A DNA stretch of 64,000 nt from Kappaphycus alvarezii. Taxonomy: Eukaryota > Rhodophyta > Florideophyceae > Gigartinales > Solieriaceae. The stretch is taken from assembly GCA_002205965.3 (NCBI GenBank), contig NADL03000459.1, positions 372,001 to 436,000 on the forward strand. The letters run 5' to 3'. A model generated the notes under the pieces. It saw nothing but the letters and a program-made list of their open reading frames with translations. It ran no database searches and was not told the DNA's origin. The translations under genes and the position numbers were made by a program. Below, piece after piece: positions 13,178-25,010 of the stretch; the first letter of the stretch is position 1, and each line of letters begins with the position of its first letter.

Positions 13178-13583
13178 TCCCTCCTCCAGCTTCGCTATTC
13201 CCCCTACCCCTGTACATATGCCCACCCACAACCTAGAGAGCTCCCCGTTGAATGTTCTCCTGCCGTTAGTACATGATGCGCTGCACAACCCGCTGCGGCC
13301 TTCTGACATCTTTGACCGCATCCCCGGGACCTGCTTGCACAGCCTCGCGATCTCACTGATCTCACTTTTTCGCGACGCAGCCAATGCTCGGAATCCCGAT
13401 GTCGCCCACTCTGCCTTCCTCCGGATTCACCTACTTCCCACTGCAGTCTTACGACGGTTAATGCGGGGGGAAGCCGGATGGCAATCCAAGACAAGAAAAA
13501 GCCAAGCACTCTGCGAGCGAATACGCCGCGCTTCTGCAGGTGAATGGGCCGATTTGTGGACAGAGGTGATTCAAGCACACTGA

Positions 13584-14204
13584 TGTGCGCAAATTCGCAC
13601 ACGAAGAAATTTAGATGAGGACCATAATTATATAAAGTATCGGAATTGGGAAGATATTTTTACAGTTTTTGAATTTTCAAGATATTTTTAATTTGGGTGA
13701 GTGTGGCAAATTCGTCGGTTGATTTTTTTATTTTAGGACACGCTGTCATAGTAGATGTCAGTACATTTCCAGGTTGTGGTGATACTACGAGTGACTCTGA
13801 AAGGTCTATATAATGGCCACATCAATTCCCACCCCTGGGCGATGGGTGGATGGCATGGTTATGGCACCTAGATATTTACTTTGAGGAAATATATTCTAAT
13901 AGTCTCTCTGGTTCACAAGATTCCCCTGAATTCAATTTATGGTTATAAGTATGTCTGTTTGAGACTTTTGGGGTAGCCAAAAGTCTATATAAGCCGAGTA
14001 AACTGCTTCCTTTAGTGGAGGTGAAGCAAGTTAGCAGACAACTTCAAGGCCAGTCCCAAATAGCTAGGAAGTTGAGAGTCAACTTCAGACCCAAAAAGAA
14101 TTTATTTTACTCTAGTCACTAAGCATAGGTGGTAGACCCTGTCCCTACCATACTTGCTTGTAGCCTATTCAACTGTCTTCCCTATCCACTCCTTTTTGGT
14201 TCGT
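13584..14204. mobile_element. 0.6 kb insertion in LINE A, solo-LTR-like
   Basis: This AT-rich stretch interrupts the LINE and has no LINE sequence in it. It holds two TATA-like boxes in similar context (GTCTATATAATGG near 13,807 and GTCTATATAAGCC near 13,982). Promoter-like boxes without coding capacity suggest a solo LTR, but exact TG...CA ends and a target duplication could not be fixed by eye. Confidence 0.3.
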
Positions 14205-14324
14205 TCAACTATACCACGGTAGCACTTTTGTCGCTTGCAACACCTCCTCCTTGGAGTAATTGGTTCTGAGGATCTCTTCCCCTGCTGATTTATCCCTAAC
14301 ACACACCGCGTCAAAGAAGAACGA

Positions 14325-15977
14325 GTGGTCCGACCACGTCCTCAACAGAACGACGCAATGCGCGAAGCAAAATTCCGCAGGGCAGCCCATCTTGCTGCAG
14401 ATGCGCAATATGGGCGTGTAATGCGCACCCTGCATCAGTCGCACATTGCTGACGTGCGTGACCCGCAAGTCATTGAAAGCCTGCGAAAACTGCCCCAGCA
14501 CCGCAGTCTCCGGTGAGAGCCATAGAAGCGAGATAATTGCCGCTCCCTGTGGACGTTTCGGAGGAAACGGTTTTACGCGCGTTCTGACGCCTCAATCCTA
14601 ACTTCGCACCTGGCCCTGACAGATTGTCACCGCTACTCCTGCACCAGCTGGCCAACACACGGGTTAACCCTGAAGCCGGGGTGACAGGTATCTCGGTACT
14701 AACAGCTGTTGTGTCGAGACTAGCTCATGGAGACCTCCCAAATGAGACAATCCCCCTTATCTCCTCTGCGACACTGTGGCCGATCCAACCCTGCCCAGAT
14801 AAGATCCACCCCATTGCAATTGGGACGGCCTTGCGGCGACTGGTGACGAAAGTGCTCTTACCCCAGGCATTGGAAGACACGAGGGAATACCTCGCTCCAC
14901 TACAGGTGGCCAACGGAGTGCACTGCGGACTGGATTCTATCGTACAGGAAGCCCGAAGACTGGTCTCCACCAAAGGTGAAGATGAGGACTACGCGCTGGT
15001 TTCAGTGGATGCACATAATGCGTTCAACCGCTTTTCGAGACAGAAAATGATCGACCTCCTGCCGACCAAAGTGCCGTCGTTATGCCGTTTCCTGAACATG
15101 GTGTATGCCCGTCAAATGCCGTCCCTAATCTTGCCTGCGGCATCGACACAAGACATCCCCAGCCAAGAAGGGATGCAACAAGGGGCCCAGCAAGTATGGT
15201 GATGTTCTCCCTTGTCATACACCCACTGGCAAGAGAAATTTCCGATCAGACCCAACTCCATTTACACAGATGGTATGGGGATGACTGCACCCTGGTAGGC
15301 AATCACACTGAGCTCGACAAGGCTGTCGAGATCATGAGGTCTAGGGACCTGATCATGGCCTGCATCTAAACCCGGCAAAGACACGGCTATTCTGGCCGCG
15401 CCACCCTGCCACTGAGACACCCCTACTGCACCGCTTTCAAATGAGAACTCAGATCACGGCATTGAGCTCCTCGGCGCTCCGATCGGTTCGCCTCAATTCA
15501 TGGAGAACTTTCTCAATGAAAAAAATTGCAGGATGCAAAAACACGCTATCGCTGATCGATGGGATTGGGGATACTCGCATCCGGTTCCACCTCCACCACA
15601 TTTGTGCCTCGGCATGCAAGCTACATCGTGTGATGGAGCTAACACCGGCGAGTGCATCAAGCGTCCTGGCAATGAGATATGACCAAGAACAGATGGAATA
15701 TTTCTCGCGGTCAAACAACGTGCCGATGAGAAGTACGGTCCGTCAGCAAGTGGCTCTTCCATTGCGCCTCGGAGGCCCCGGATTCAAACCCGTGGCCACG
15801 CTGAATCTAGCGTCGTATGCGGCCAGCGTCATCTATTCCGAACAAGAGACATGCCCCGATGATCCTAGCGTAGCCCACCACCGTGCACAAAGCTATGCAC
15901 ATGCTGATACCCACAGTTTGTCCAACGACTCCACCCAAGCTTCTCTGACGGACATGGTGGTCTCCCAGAAACGCTGA
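14325..15977 (+). pseudogene. LINE copy A reverse transcriptase region
   Basis: RT signatures are in the right order. HPIAIGTALRRLVTKVL is the early finger motif. VSVDAHNAFNRFSR holds the first catalytic Asp. EGMQQGAQQ is the QGDP motif, here altered. WYGDDCTLVG is the YxDD box. A downstream segment (RIRFHLHHICASACKLHRVM, then LRLGGPGFKPVATLN) is the thumb and linker shared with copies B and D. At least three frame changes occur (15202/15186, 15369 and 15441), so no full protein can be made from this copy. Confidence 0.8.
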
Positions 15978-16213
15978 CAGCGGCCAATCTTGCAAAAAAG
16001 CCCGATAATACGCACAGTATTTTGTAACGAGCCTGGTGCAAGTCGGCAGCAAAGGTATTCTGGAAAGAAGACGAATGGTAGAGGTTCCCAAGCACTACGC
16101 TGCACACGGAAGCTGATATTCGGCGAAGGATCCGCCGCCAGGCATACTTAGAAACGCCTGCTGCAGCCTTTCTCACCGCGCATCCGGCTGCGGTTAGCCG
16201 GACCTATAATAAT

Positions 16214-16926
16214 ATGTGGTCAGTGATGCTACGCCGCCACTTGGGAGTTCATGTGTTTGACGACACTGCGCCGCTGCAATGCGCGGAGTGCAACAGGCCC
16301 ATGGACAACCGAGGTGACCATGTCGCGGATTTCTGCAAAAAAGGCCTGGGATGGACTAACCGGCACACTGCCGTGGTGAAGGTATTTTGCCGACAAATGT
16401 TCAAAGCAGCAGAAGTCGGCGTCCAATATGAGGTGAAATACTTACTTCCCGGACTGAATGCACGGCCTGCCGACATTCTAGGGCACCCGAGGTCGGAATA
16501 GATCAACACCCTGCCGCCCCTCCCGGTGGCGTACGACGTCACAGTAACATCGCCATTCCAAGAAGGGTTCATGTCCATTGGAGCGCGTGAGACGCGCTCC
16601 GTTGCCAATGCAGCCGAAAGGTGGAAAAATAGGGAGCTTGCCAGCAAAGTAGCAGCCATCCCCGGTGAAGCCCTCCCAGGACGATCAAAACTGGGATGGA
16701 AGTTTGTGCCGCTAGCCTTCGACTCACTTGGATCGCTGTCTGCGACGACTTCGAAGGTAATCGACGAATAGGTGGCCGCTGTAGCAACCCGCAGCGGATG
16801 CTCGGCGGGAGCAGTGAAGACCCGGCTTTATATGCAGCTTCGTCATACGATTTGGTCCACGTGTGCCGCGTCTGTATTATGTCGCGCCCACAACATGCAG
16901 AGTTAAGCCAGCCTATTCAAACCTAA
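16214..16926 (+). pseudogene. LINE copy A CCHC plus PD-(D/E)xK-like endonuclease domain
   Basis: The segment holds a C-x2-C-x9-H-x4-C knot (CAECNRPMDNRGDHVADFC, from about 16,280), then RHTAVVKVF, then RPADILGH and, about 20 residues on, YDVTVTSPF. A CCHC knot followed by a PD...D pair is the known layout of the restriction-like endonuclease of R2-type LINEs, which nicks the target site to prime reverse transcription. The family match is my inference from this layout. One in-frame stop lies between the two acidic motifs. The end (KFVPLAFDSLGSLSATTSK) is conserved in copies B, C and F. Confidence 0.65.
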
Positions 16927-16935
16927 TTTTTTTTA

Positions 16936-18239
16936 GTTTTGTTGCAGTGGGGTATTCAAGACTTTGCATGTTGCACCTGCATATGTCTGTGGTAAAGAAA
17001 TTCTACAGGATACAATCGCCTGTATAGAAAATTTGCATGAGTCGCCCTAAAGAACCCCACAGGCCCTTTACTTGGGACGTGATTTCATCACTAGCCACAT
17101 CATACGCGAACCATGAGGGGACAGGTACCCTCACGTAATTGCGAAGGTCCCTAAGTGTTGGAAACCAGGCCCCAGCATGAACCGTTGGGTAGGACGTGAT
17201 TTCAGCCGCCTCCCACCTCTCTGTATGTATGGAATGAGCGCAAAAATCCCTATCAGACGCCTAAAGAATGTTTCTAGAGGTGAAACGTTTTCATTGTTTA
17301 TGTAAAGCCAATATTTTACCGAAATTTGCATTGTTAGTTCCAGAAAACACAGCGATTGTGCGCACGAGACTCTGTCTGTCAGAAAAACTCGTTTGCGCCC
17401 ACTGATATCAACCCCAAACAACTGTTTAAAGCATACTGATATTATATCCGGTATTAATTCAAGTCACCAGGCTCTCGTCCGCAGTAAATAGGATTGACAG
17501 CTCGTCATCCAAGAATTGCTGAAGCTGATAGTATTGACGAACCGATTTGGGAATAAACGGTAACGGTTGAGGACCCTCAATGTATGATAACAGTATCCAC
17601 TGTAACTCGGCCACAATGGATACTGTGAGTAGTGGGAATCATAAGCTATTTCTTCCATGAAGGTGTCTCGGGAGCAGTCGGAGATAGGCACTTCCTCTAC
17701 GAAGGTCGATGGATCCGAGGCTGATGTGTTTTTCCAGAGGGCGCTCTTCTCCTTCATTTTGAGGGAAAATACAACATTTGGCCCCTAGTATCTATCCGCC
17801 AAAGCACTCTCCTCATATGAGGCACAATTTGTCCTTATTTTAAGGCAAATCTGTTTGTCATGCAAATATTTGCAGTTAGTGAGGCGATTAGAGAAAAACA
17901 TTTTTGGGTCCGTACATATTTACTAGAAAAGGTACTCTAGAAACATAGAATTACAGTAATCATGTGCGTAATAGCTTAAAACTCTACATTAATTTGACTA
18001 AAGCATCCATCTGTAGGTACTGAGAGGGTAAAATGTTGCCAATATGCGCTAAAATCGATATTTAACGAATAGAAAAAAAGTGGGTTGTACTCTGAACAGC
18101 GTTGAAATTACCGAATAGTTTGTTTTTATAGAGCTTTTTTAATACTGTTTACGGTACACTTTGGCAGCAAAAAGAGCTGAAACAAATATTTTTTACTTCA
18201 AAAATTAAGCTCTAAACTTTGTCCTCATATTAAGATAAT
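16936..18239. other. No gene supported; short repeats
   Basis: The 13-mer GGACGTGATTTCA occurs twice, near 17,079 and 17,192. Two minus-strand frames of about 97 codons (17131-17421, 17464-17757) have no recognisable domain. The palindrome CCTCATATGAGG begins at 17,811 and a related near-palindrome TTTGTCCTTATTTTAAGG at 17,828. Confidence 0.35.
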
Positions 18240-19960
18240 GGTATGATAAACACTAGAGAGTGGCTAAATGGAGGACTTGCTGGAGACCATCGAACGTATC
18301 CATGATAGTTTTATCGGCTACCTTCTAGTTATTAAGAATTATGCTCTCCTCGAATGCTATCTTCCGGGAAGGAGTCGGCTAGATCTTAAGTGACTAAAGC
18401 AATACACTTGCAGTATCACCCTATTTCGTTCCCCGAGCACTAAAAAGTGTACTTCTGTCACGAGTCGGGATGATCAAATGTGTTTGTGTGCGATAAAGGA
18501 AAATCACTTAATGGGAGAGTAAAGGTGCACCTCCCAGTAGTAGCTCCAGAACCTAATGCTGGTCAACGCGATTAAAAGCTTTGTAGGCATCAATGAAGAT
18601 TGTTGCGATGTCAGGGTTTTTGGAGACCAGTCAAAGCGTGACTCTGTTATCTTGGAAAATTAATTCGGTGCTAGTATCGTTGATATACGAGCAGTACTTT
18701 AAAAGAATTCATCTGTGAAGTTACGCCGAAAGGTACCCGTTTTCTGTCACAAGCTCCATTCTCAAATTGTAGTCATTCTCAGGATTTATTTCGTATGTAA
18801 CGTAAAGCTAGACCACTTCACTGATCCAATTTCCCCCAATACTTTCCCATATGCTGATTATTATGTCTAAGCAGATATGAGAAGATGACGTGACGTATTG
18901 CCCACTGTGGTTATTGATATCCTTTACAAATACACCTCCCAGATCCCATCTTGTGTAATCCAGGGGCATTTTTTCCCTTTCATAAGTGTGGTTGAAGCAA
19001 AATTTTGGAGAAATATCTCAAAACTCGGGCGTGATATTATCATTGCAAATCTTGCGCCGGGAATGTACTTCGACCCAGTCCCATTTCATAGGTCGCGACA
19101 GCTTGAAATTTTAAACCTTAGCACTAGAGTGAGAACTCCATAGAACTTCAACATCTCTTTTGACGAAACTGGTTTCATCTAATGGCACGAAATCTCTCTT
19201 TCACAACCTCACGCATGATGAAGTGATGGGGCGAAAAAATGCTTAGATAAAGTAAGTGGTGGTAAATCTCGAATAATAAGCCCATGTTCAGGGGAGCCAA
19301 TAACATTACAGTCATTTTCGGAAAAATTATTATCAAATGTGAATACCTCTCGATTGGTCCCCAATAGCTACTGTACAATTGAAGTTGAACCTGAGTGATG
19401 CACCACGGAATCATCTGTATTCCTATCTGAGCCCGACCGAGACAATTGAGAAGCATCTTTATTTTCATATTCAATAGGCAATTGAGACTGTTCGGCCTCC
19501 GCTAAAACGTTTGCTTGAGGTCTTCCCGCTTCGGTCTTGAAAATATTTAGCGTGACAGTTTTGAGACTGTCAAAAATCTTTCAGTTTGCTTCCCCTGACT
19601 TCTGAAGTCAGGGGAGGCAACTTGAAAAAAGTGAAGTTTCTCGCGCCTGAAAAAGTTGCTCCTGTGTTTAGCAGAGTTGCAATTCTGGAAAGGTTTGTAT
19701 TGATGGAGTATTTTTACGTTTTCATAAGAAACTTTTTCCTAACAAAATAGTTAAAATGTCCTCATATGAGGATGAAGGTCTTATAAAATGCTCCAGATGA
19801 AAAAAACTCATTATTATCAATAGAAAAGGAAAATATACCCATATGATTACAAGTATTTATTCGAAAATACCTATATTTTTCAATTAAAACTAAACACTGC
19901 TATGCTGAATCTCTGAAGGCTAACATCCCCTAACTAAAAAAGAATTAGTTTTGTCCTCAT
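17811..19960. repeat. Dispersed TTTGTCCTCATAT-type motif
   Basis: The 12-bp palindrome CCTCATATGAGG occurs at 17811-17822 and again at 19760-19771. The related strings TTTGTCCTCATATTAAG (18219-18235) and TTTGTCCTCATTTAAAAC (about 19950-19967) lie between and beyond. The spacing fits small inverted-repeat elements or remnants of a transposon's ends, but no target duplications were established. Confidence 0.35.
18240..18760 (-). pseudogene. LINE reverse transcriptase fragment of another family
   Basis: Reading the minus strand gives IFIDAYKAFNRVDQ (first catalytic Asp motif), then an ARGTKQGDTASVLL segment (the QGD motif) and a degenerate DTFDGLQQVL stretch where the YxDD region should be. These match the order and spacing of a LINE-type reverse transcriptase. 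The sequence differs clearly from copies A-F, for example in its GTKQGD motif, so it belongs to a second lineage. Several stops interrupt it. No endonuclease could be assigned. Confidence 0.55.
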
Positions 19961-21425
19961 TTAAAACAACAACTGTGGCCTAGTTGGAATCAAGTAAAGT
20001 GTGGAAAAATAAATCGTGAGTCCGACCTGCTGTGCTCCACCGGAGGGAAAAAGCTTTCGTCATGAAGATCGACATTTATGTGGCAGCTGCTACCTCATTT
20101 TGTCTTAGCGTGCCCACTTGAAAATGATCAGAGGGGTTCATTCACTGATCACTCATAAAGGGTAGTAACGCGATAGGTATGAATGATAGTTTCGCAAGTA
20201 GAACGACGCGAATCAGAAATATAGGCGGCTATATTCAACGACCCATTTTTTATATTTTTGCTCAGTCAGCCAACAAAGAATGTAACCGTGTTCAGGTAAA
20301 CTTCATTATCAATTAGTATAACGCATAATATAATTACGACGGAATTGGACACGGCGTAAGTGATTTTTAGAGCAGTTACGTCCTGTCTCTGAATGCTATA
20401 TCCACATATCCTTGTCCAGCTTCAGGCACTTAGAGCTGGGGAGTTTGGACTTTTTGTCATATTTGCAAAACCTGCATTTGTCTCGAAACGTGGCTTTCGT
20501 TGGGGCTCCAGTGGCTCATTTGCATCTTTTTACTGTCCGCACCAAGTCTATTCCAGTGCCGGAGGCCGATGAGGTAATTGAATTCTCTGGAACGTCAATG
20601 TCCGATCTGTGAAGGCCAGCAGCATCAAGTGAATTGTCAGTGAGTTGCTCTACAATTTTTGCATAAAATTATTTTTGAGACAAGCAATTTCTCGCACCCA
20701 TCAAACCACGGTATAGCAGCCATGAGTCGAAGATGAAAATTGAAAGCATAGGTGTATTAACTCTTAACGACCAATCATTGACTCCGAGTTTCTTCTATAA
20801 TCCAAAATTATCCTGTCTGCATCTTTTATGTCTGTCAATTTGGGAGAACGTTTCATAATTTGTGCTGAAAACAGCTAAAACTAGAATTTACATTTACATG
20901 AGCACCATTTAATTACCGGTAGACCTCCAAAGAGATCTTCGCTAGGCTCTGACGCAATTGATATACCAGAAGCACTGAAAAAATATTTTTTGTCTCTATT
21001 CATCCACAGAACAGCCATCATAGAAGGATTTCTTTCCGTCCTCTAAGTTGAATGACGTGGTAATCTACCTTTTCGCATCCTTGAGGACACCTTTTAACCT
21101 AAGCCTATAATCGAAAAATACATTTGCTGTAGCAACAGACGCAAACGAAGAGTCTGCACAAGCAAGTCGATTTGAATGAAACCAAGGCTCTGTAAAGCGA
21201 AGCACAATAGCCGTACCATGACTCAAACTTGACTTGTAACGCCGATTACTACTCTCAGATGATTATAAAACAATCTCCAAATTCAATAAAATGCCACTGA
21301 CACCGCAGCATGCAGTCTTGATTTCACATCCATTTTTCAGGCTTGCGATCCATGGCGACATAATGCGGGAGTCCTGAAATCCAGTTCCGCCCCATTCCGT
21401 ATCACTACAAAATGCTTTCATCCAC
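18761..21425. other. No gene supported
   Basis: AT-rich sequence with scattered short frames on both strands. A 99-codon minus-strand frame (19175-19474) is hydrophobic and probably fortuitous. No RNA gene or element could be recognised. Confidence 0.4.
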
Positions 21426-21805
21426 TCAAATTCTCTCCGATAGCTCTCCCGATTGCAAAAAACTTGACCTCCTGTGCCGTTTTATGGCCTCCAAAATCCA
21501 CTGACCAAAGAAAATCTTCTTTGATTCCTTTTTGTTTGCGTGTGGCGGCTGAATGTAATACGTTAGACCAAAGCTTAGAAACAGTTCCTCGAACTTATTT
21601 TTCCAAACATCACCAATGAAATCCATTTGGACATATAATGTGTTGTCCAATGTGAACTTGTGATTTTGAACAAAAATATGCATAGAAATATGAGATTTCC
21701 AAAACAATTTAGAATTTCACCAAGAGTTGCATGCTTGTGTCCAGCATTAGCAAATTTACGGATATTAAGCTTTTTAATTGTGGAAATATGTTCGAGGGGA
21801 AACAT
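21426..21805 (-). pseudogene. Unrecognised decayed coding sequence, possibly transposon-derived
   Basis: Two overlapping minus-strand frames (21575-21805 and 21426-21707) look like one gene with a frameshift. The second contains VQMDFIGDVWKNKFEELF, then GLTYYIQPPHANKK and GQWILEAIK. The regular mix of aromatic and charged residues is protein-like and unlike random translation. I do not recognise the family. A transposase or integrase remnant is possible given the neighbourhood, but that is a guess. Confidence 0.3.
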
Positions 21806-22601
21806 GCGAAGGAAAAACCGTACGGGATCTTCTCATACTCGGTATGAACTTGAATGCATATGTCCACTGCTGGACTAATTACCGTCTGTAGCCGATGTGC
21901 CGTTGATTCTTACAACATTAATAATACTTTATGATTAGTCCAAGATTTTCCATGCACTTCTACGCATACCCCTCCTACTCCGGACATCCCATTAGCATCT
22001 TCTCGAGGTTCTTCTTCTGCAGTTTTACGATTCGGTAGCTCGACCACGGCAACAGATGTCTCTATTTCATTGGACGTTTCTGGGCCACTTCAGATGCTTC
22101 TCCTTTTTGATGTTGAAAAGTTTCAAGCTGAAGTGCTTTCTCCTGTTCTGATTGGACTAGTCTACGATGATTGAAGTCTGACGTCTTCCCGTCGATGTTT
22201 CAACTTCGATGCTGAGACCACGGTTCCGTTGACACGCTTAATTCTTTAAAAACCCGAATACTCGCTTACATTCAGCCGTTGATGTGACAAAGATTGCATG
22301 AGTTTTAACAAGGGTTTCGGGCATTTAAAACTCATTTCAGATAGATCTTAGATAAATTACAGGATATATCCAGGAATCTTTCTGGAGAACAGAGGAGATG
22401 CCAAAATTTGAACTTATCCCACAAAAATCAAGATACTTTGAGATAAGGATTTCATAATTTCCGCCAACCTTCCCTTGGAATTGCCCGCCGGCCGCTGATA
22501 ATCTCAAGAACTCTGATCTGGTGAGGAGCTCGGGAGGTGCGAGGGTTTATTTTATGTACAGTAGGACTGTAGTGAGACCAATAATCTAATGTTTAGTCTT
22601 T
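21806..22601. other. No gene supported
   Basis: Nothing recognisable on either strand. Confidence 0.35.
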
Positions 22602-23568
22602 TTACGGCTGGCCTACCATATCACGCCCCTCCTGAAGCTGGCCATTATCGAAATCTTCCTGTTCCGCAACACTTCTGACGTCTCCGGTCGGTTCGCTGGC
22701 AGCAATAAACATCACATCATAACCAGGGGCAATCTTCACATCAGCAAATTTGATTCCCCCATCATCAGGGTTGGTCCTGTCACCGCCGGAGACCCCCACC
22801 GCACGCTTTCATCCTTCTCTGTCTCTCCGTTTTAGTGGTGACAGTCGCGGGCACATGTATATCTCGTGTGGAAGGATAGTCTCGTCGGTCATCAAAATTT
22901 GAACAATTCTGTGTATATTCGTAAGCAGGACTTGACATTGTTGCCTGTATCGACGGCGGCGACGGAATTTGTCGTTGAAACTGACTGCTACAGGTTTCAG
23001 GAGATGTTTTGGTGCAATGAGACGGGCATGAGGTGTTCTGGGGTTCTGATTCCTGAGATATATGGGCGTGAGGGACGGGCTAAGAATTAGGAGGGGGAAT
23101 CGAAAAGGTTGCAAACGGGGAATTGTGTGGTGGTGGTGCAAGCGGCTGTTGGTGGAAGGGGTTGGATGTGTGATCGGCATAAGCTGCACCCGAACATGAA
23201 GAGCGGGTGTGAGTTAGATTTGGGGCGCAGAGGGAGAATGTAGAAGGGTGGGTGGGATACTCTTGACGAGTGACCGAGGAGCAGGAACGGGCCGTTGCTT
23301 TGGGCAGCGAGTAGGATGGTAAGGGTGGAAGTGGTGGAGGAACCGACGATGGTGGGCAGGTTTGGTTTTGTACCATTGGGATGGACATTGGTGGTGATGG
23401 AGGTGTTGAGGTGTTGGAAGGTGACGCATATGTAGTGGGGGACGCTGTTGGTTCCACATGATGAGGCGGAGTTGACGATATTGTTGGATTGGCAGATTGT
23501 GGGGAGAAATTGCAGAGGTCAGGGGAGGTTCGAAGGGGTGGAATAGGACTCGCAACATAATGTTGCAC
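22602..23568 (-). pseudogene. Pro/Ser/Thr-rich unrecognised reading frames
   Basis: A minus-strand frame at 23568-23080 encodes a 162-residue Pro-, Ser- and Thr-rich peptide. Two further frames (23189-22809 and 22799-22602) lie downstream in a shared frame, separated by a single TGA. The last piece (KIAPGYDVMFIAASEPTGD) looks less biased and more protein-like than the rest. This could be a disordered host protein, broken or spliced, or chance opening of a pyrimidine-rich strand. No domain was recognised. Confidence 0.25.
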
Positions 23569-24089
23569 ATGAATTCCGAAATGTCGTACGGGGTGAGTTT
23601 GACGTATTCAGTACTGAGATAGGGGGTGGATTAGGGGCCAGAGGAAGGTCTGAGCAGGGGGCTACTGGCTAGGATAGTTTATTGACGCTTGTTCCGACCA
23701 CCTCTCTGCCTCGCGTCAATGCGAAGGCGACAGAATTCTTAAAAGACAATTTGGTCTAGTCAATACTTGTACAGTCACACACAAGATCAGCGACGCAGCC
23801 GACCGAGCAGAACGGGGGGCTCTGTGCTCCACATCGTTTTACTACATCCACCAGCCTTTGCATTTTTGAAAGGTCTCCTGAGTATGTCGTAATAGCAGAT
23901 ACATCCCCAACGGAAGCCACAATTTCAAAAAAATCGAGGTGAGTAGCCCATTGCCAAACCACATCCTCTCGATATAAGGACCTCATATCTTCATCGTCGC
24001 GCACGTACTAGGTCTTTTGTCTTCTCTGCAAACAGAAATTGTGACGCTTCATAATTAAAGCTATTACTCGCGCCGATTTTGTAAAGTCA
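23569..24089. other. No gene supported
   Basis: An 82-codon minus-strand frame at 23756-24004 has no recognisable domain. No other feature was seen. Confidence 0.3.
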
Positions 24090-25010
24090 AAAGGAAGAGG
24101 TTTAGAAAGAATGTCCCATTTAGCAACCATCATCGCAAAGACTTTCTCAACATGTATGCACATCTAAGCTAAAAAAGTTAAAAGCATCTTCATATTCACT
24201 CGCTTCGCTAACGGGAATAGGAGTTATTAAGATGTCAGTGCATACGTATGCCTCGTCGATGGCAATCCAAAATTCGTTCTATAGTCTGCCTTGAGAAAAA
24301 TAATGCACAAGGCTTGCGAAACTGTGTGCGATTGCATCATGAGTCGACCCCAAACATCGAGCAGAGTAACACATAAATCTATAGTCGGAGTCGACAACCG
24401 CTTGAACGAGTAATTCATAACACCCCTTGCGGTTATAAAAGCTGCTTACTTGCGGTTAGCCACGCGGCTTTCGAGCTTTGATGGCTATTCCATCCAAAGC
24501 CCCGACACAGCCATCCAAAGTATTTCTCCGCCTCCTCGAAGTTTTGAAACGAACTACCGTGAGAGTTAAATTCTTTCGGGATCGAGGTAGCCTACGAAGT
24601 TTAAGTGCCGTATTAAGAACTCCCACGGCCCTGTCAAATATCTAGGATACTGTGCGCGGCTTGATTTTGAACACAGCTGGTAAATCCCAGTCAAACGCTC
24701 CGGTCAGTTTCTTCAATGTCATGCCCACTTACGTCGGCCATGATGGCTCGCCTCTTCGTTCTTCTCTCCATCTCTACGTAGTAGTCAGATCTTTCCTTAC
24801 CATATCGAGTAGCTCCGAAAACTATTTCCGATCCACTCGGAACATTTTCGAAAACTCTTTTTCGTTAAAGGTGTCTGTGACACCTTCAAAAGTGTCGGAT
24901 TCGTCTCTTCTGACATCTGTCGATTTTCTCTTGGCTAGATCCCTTGAGATGTGTGGTTTTCTTCCTTTGACAAGATGTTCCTGTTGCTTGAAGAAGGGTC
25001 GAACAACGTA
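24090..25010 (-). pseudogene. Second-lineage Harbinger/DDE_4 transposase, decayed
   Basis: Reading the minus strand gives LDGCVGALDGIAIKARKP near 24,500 (first catalytic Asp), then SSFYNRKGCYELLVQAVVDSD and RCLGSTHDAIAHS (second Asp), then FWIAIDEAYVCTDILITP and DAFNFFSLDVHTC. These are the conserved blocks of a Harbinger-like DDE transposase, in order. An N-terminal region up to about 25,010 is readable in broken frames. The motifs differ clearly from the 2 kb and 50 kb copies, so this is a separate lineage. Many stops and frameshifts are present. Terminal repeats and a second ORF were not found. Confidence 0.75.

Larger units (their letters stand above)
12180..16935 (+). mobile_element. R2-type (restriction-like endonuclease) LINE, copy A
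   Basis: The most complete copy of the main LINE family in this window. Order on the plus strand: ORF1-like region (12219-13177), the start of the second ORF with a DIFDRIPG motif (about 13200-13583), a 0.6 kb insertion without LINE sequence, then reverse transcriptase (14325-15977) and a C-terminal CCHC plus nuclease-like domain (16214-16800). It ends near 16,930 close to a T-rich run. A second copy of the family lies at 59.4-63.5 kb on the other strand and supports the gene order. The reading frames are interrupted several times. Confidence 0.8.
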
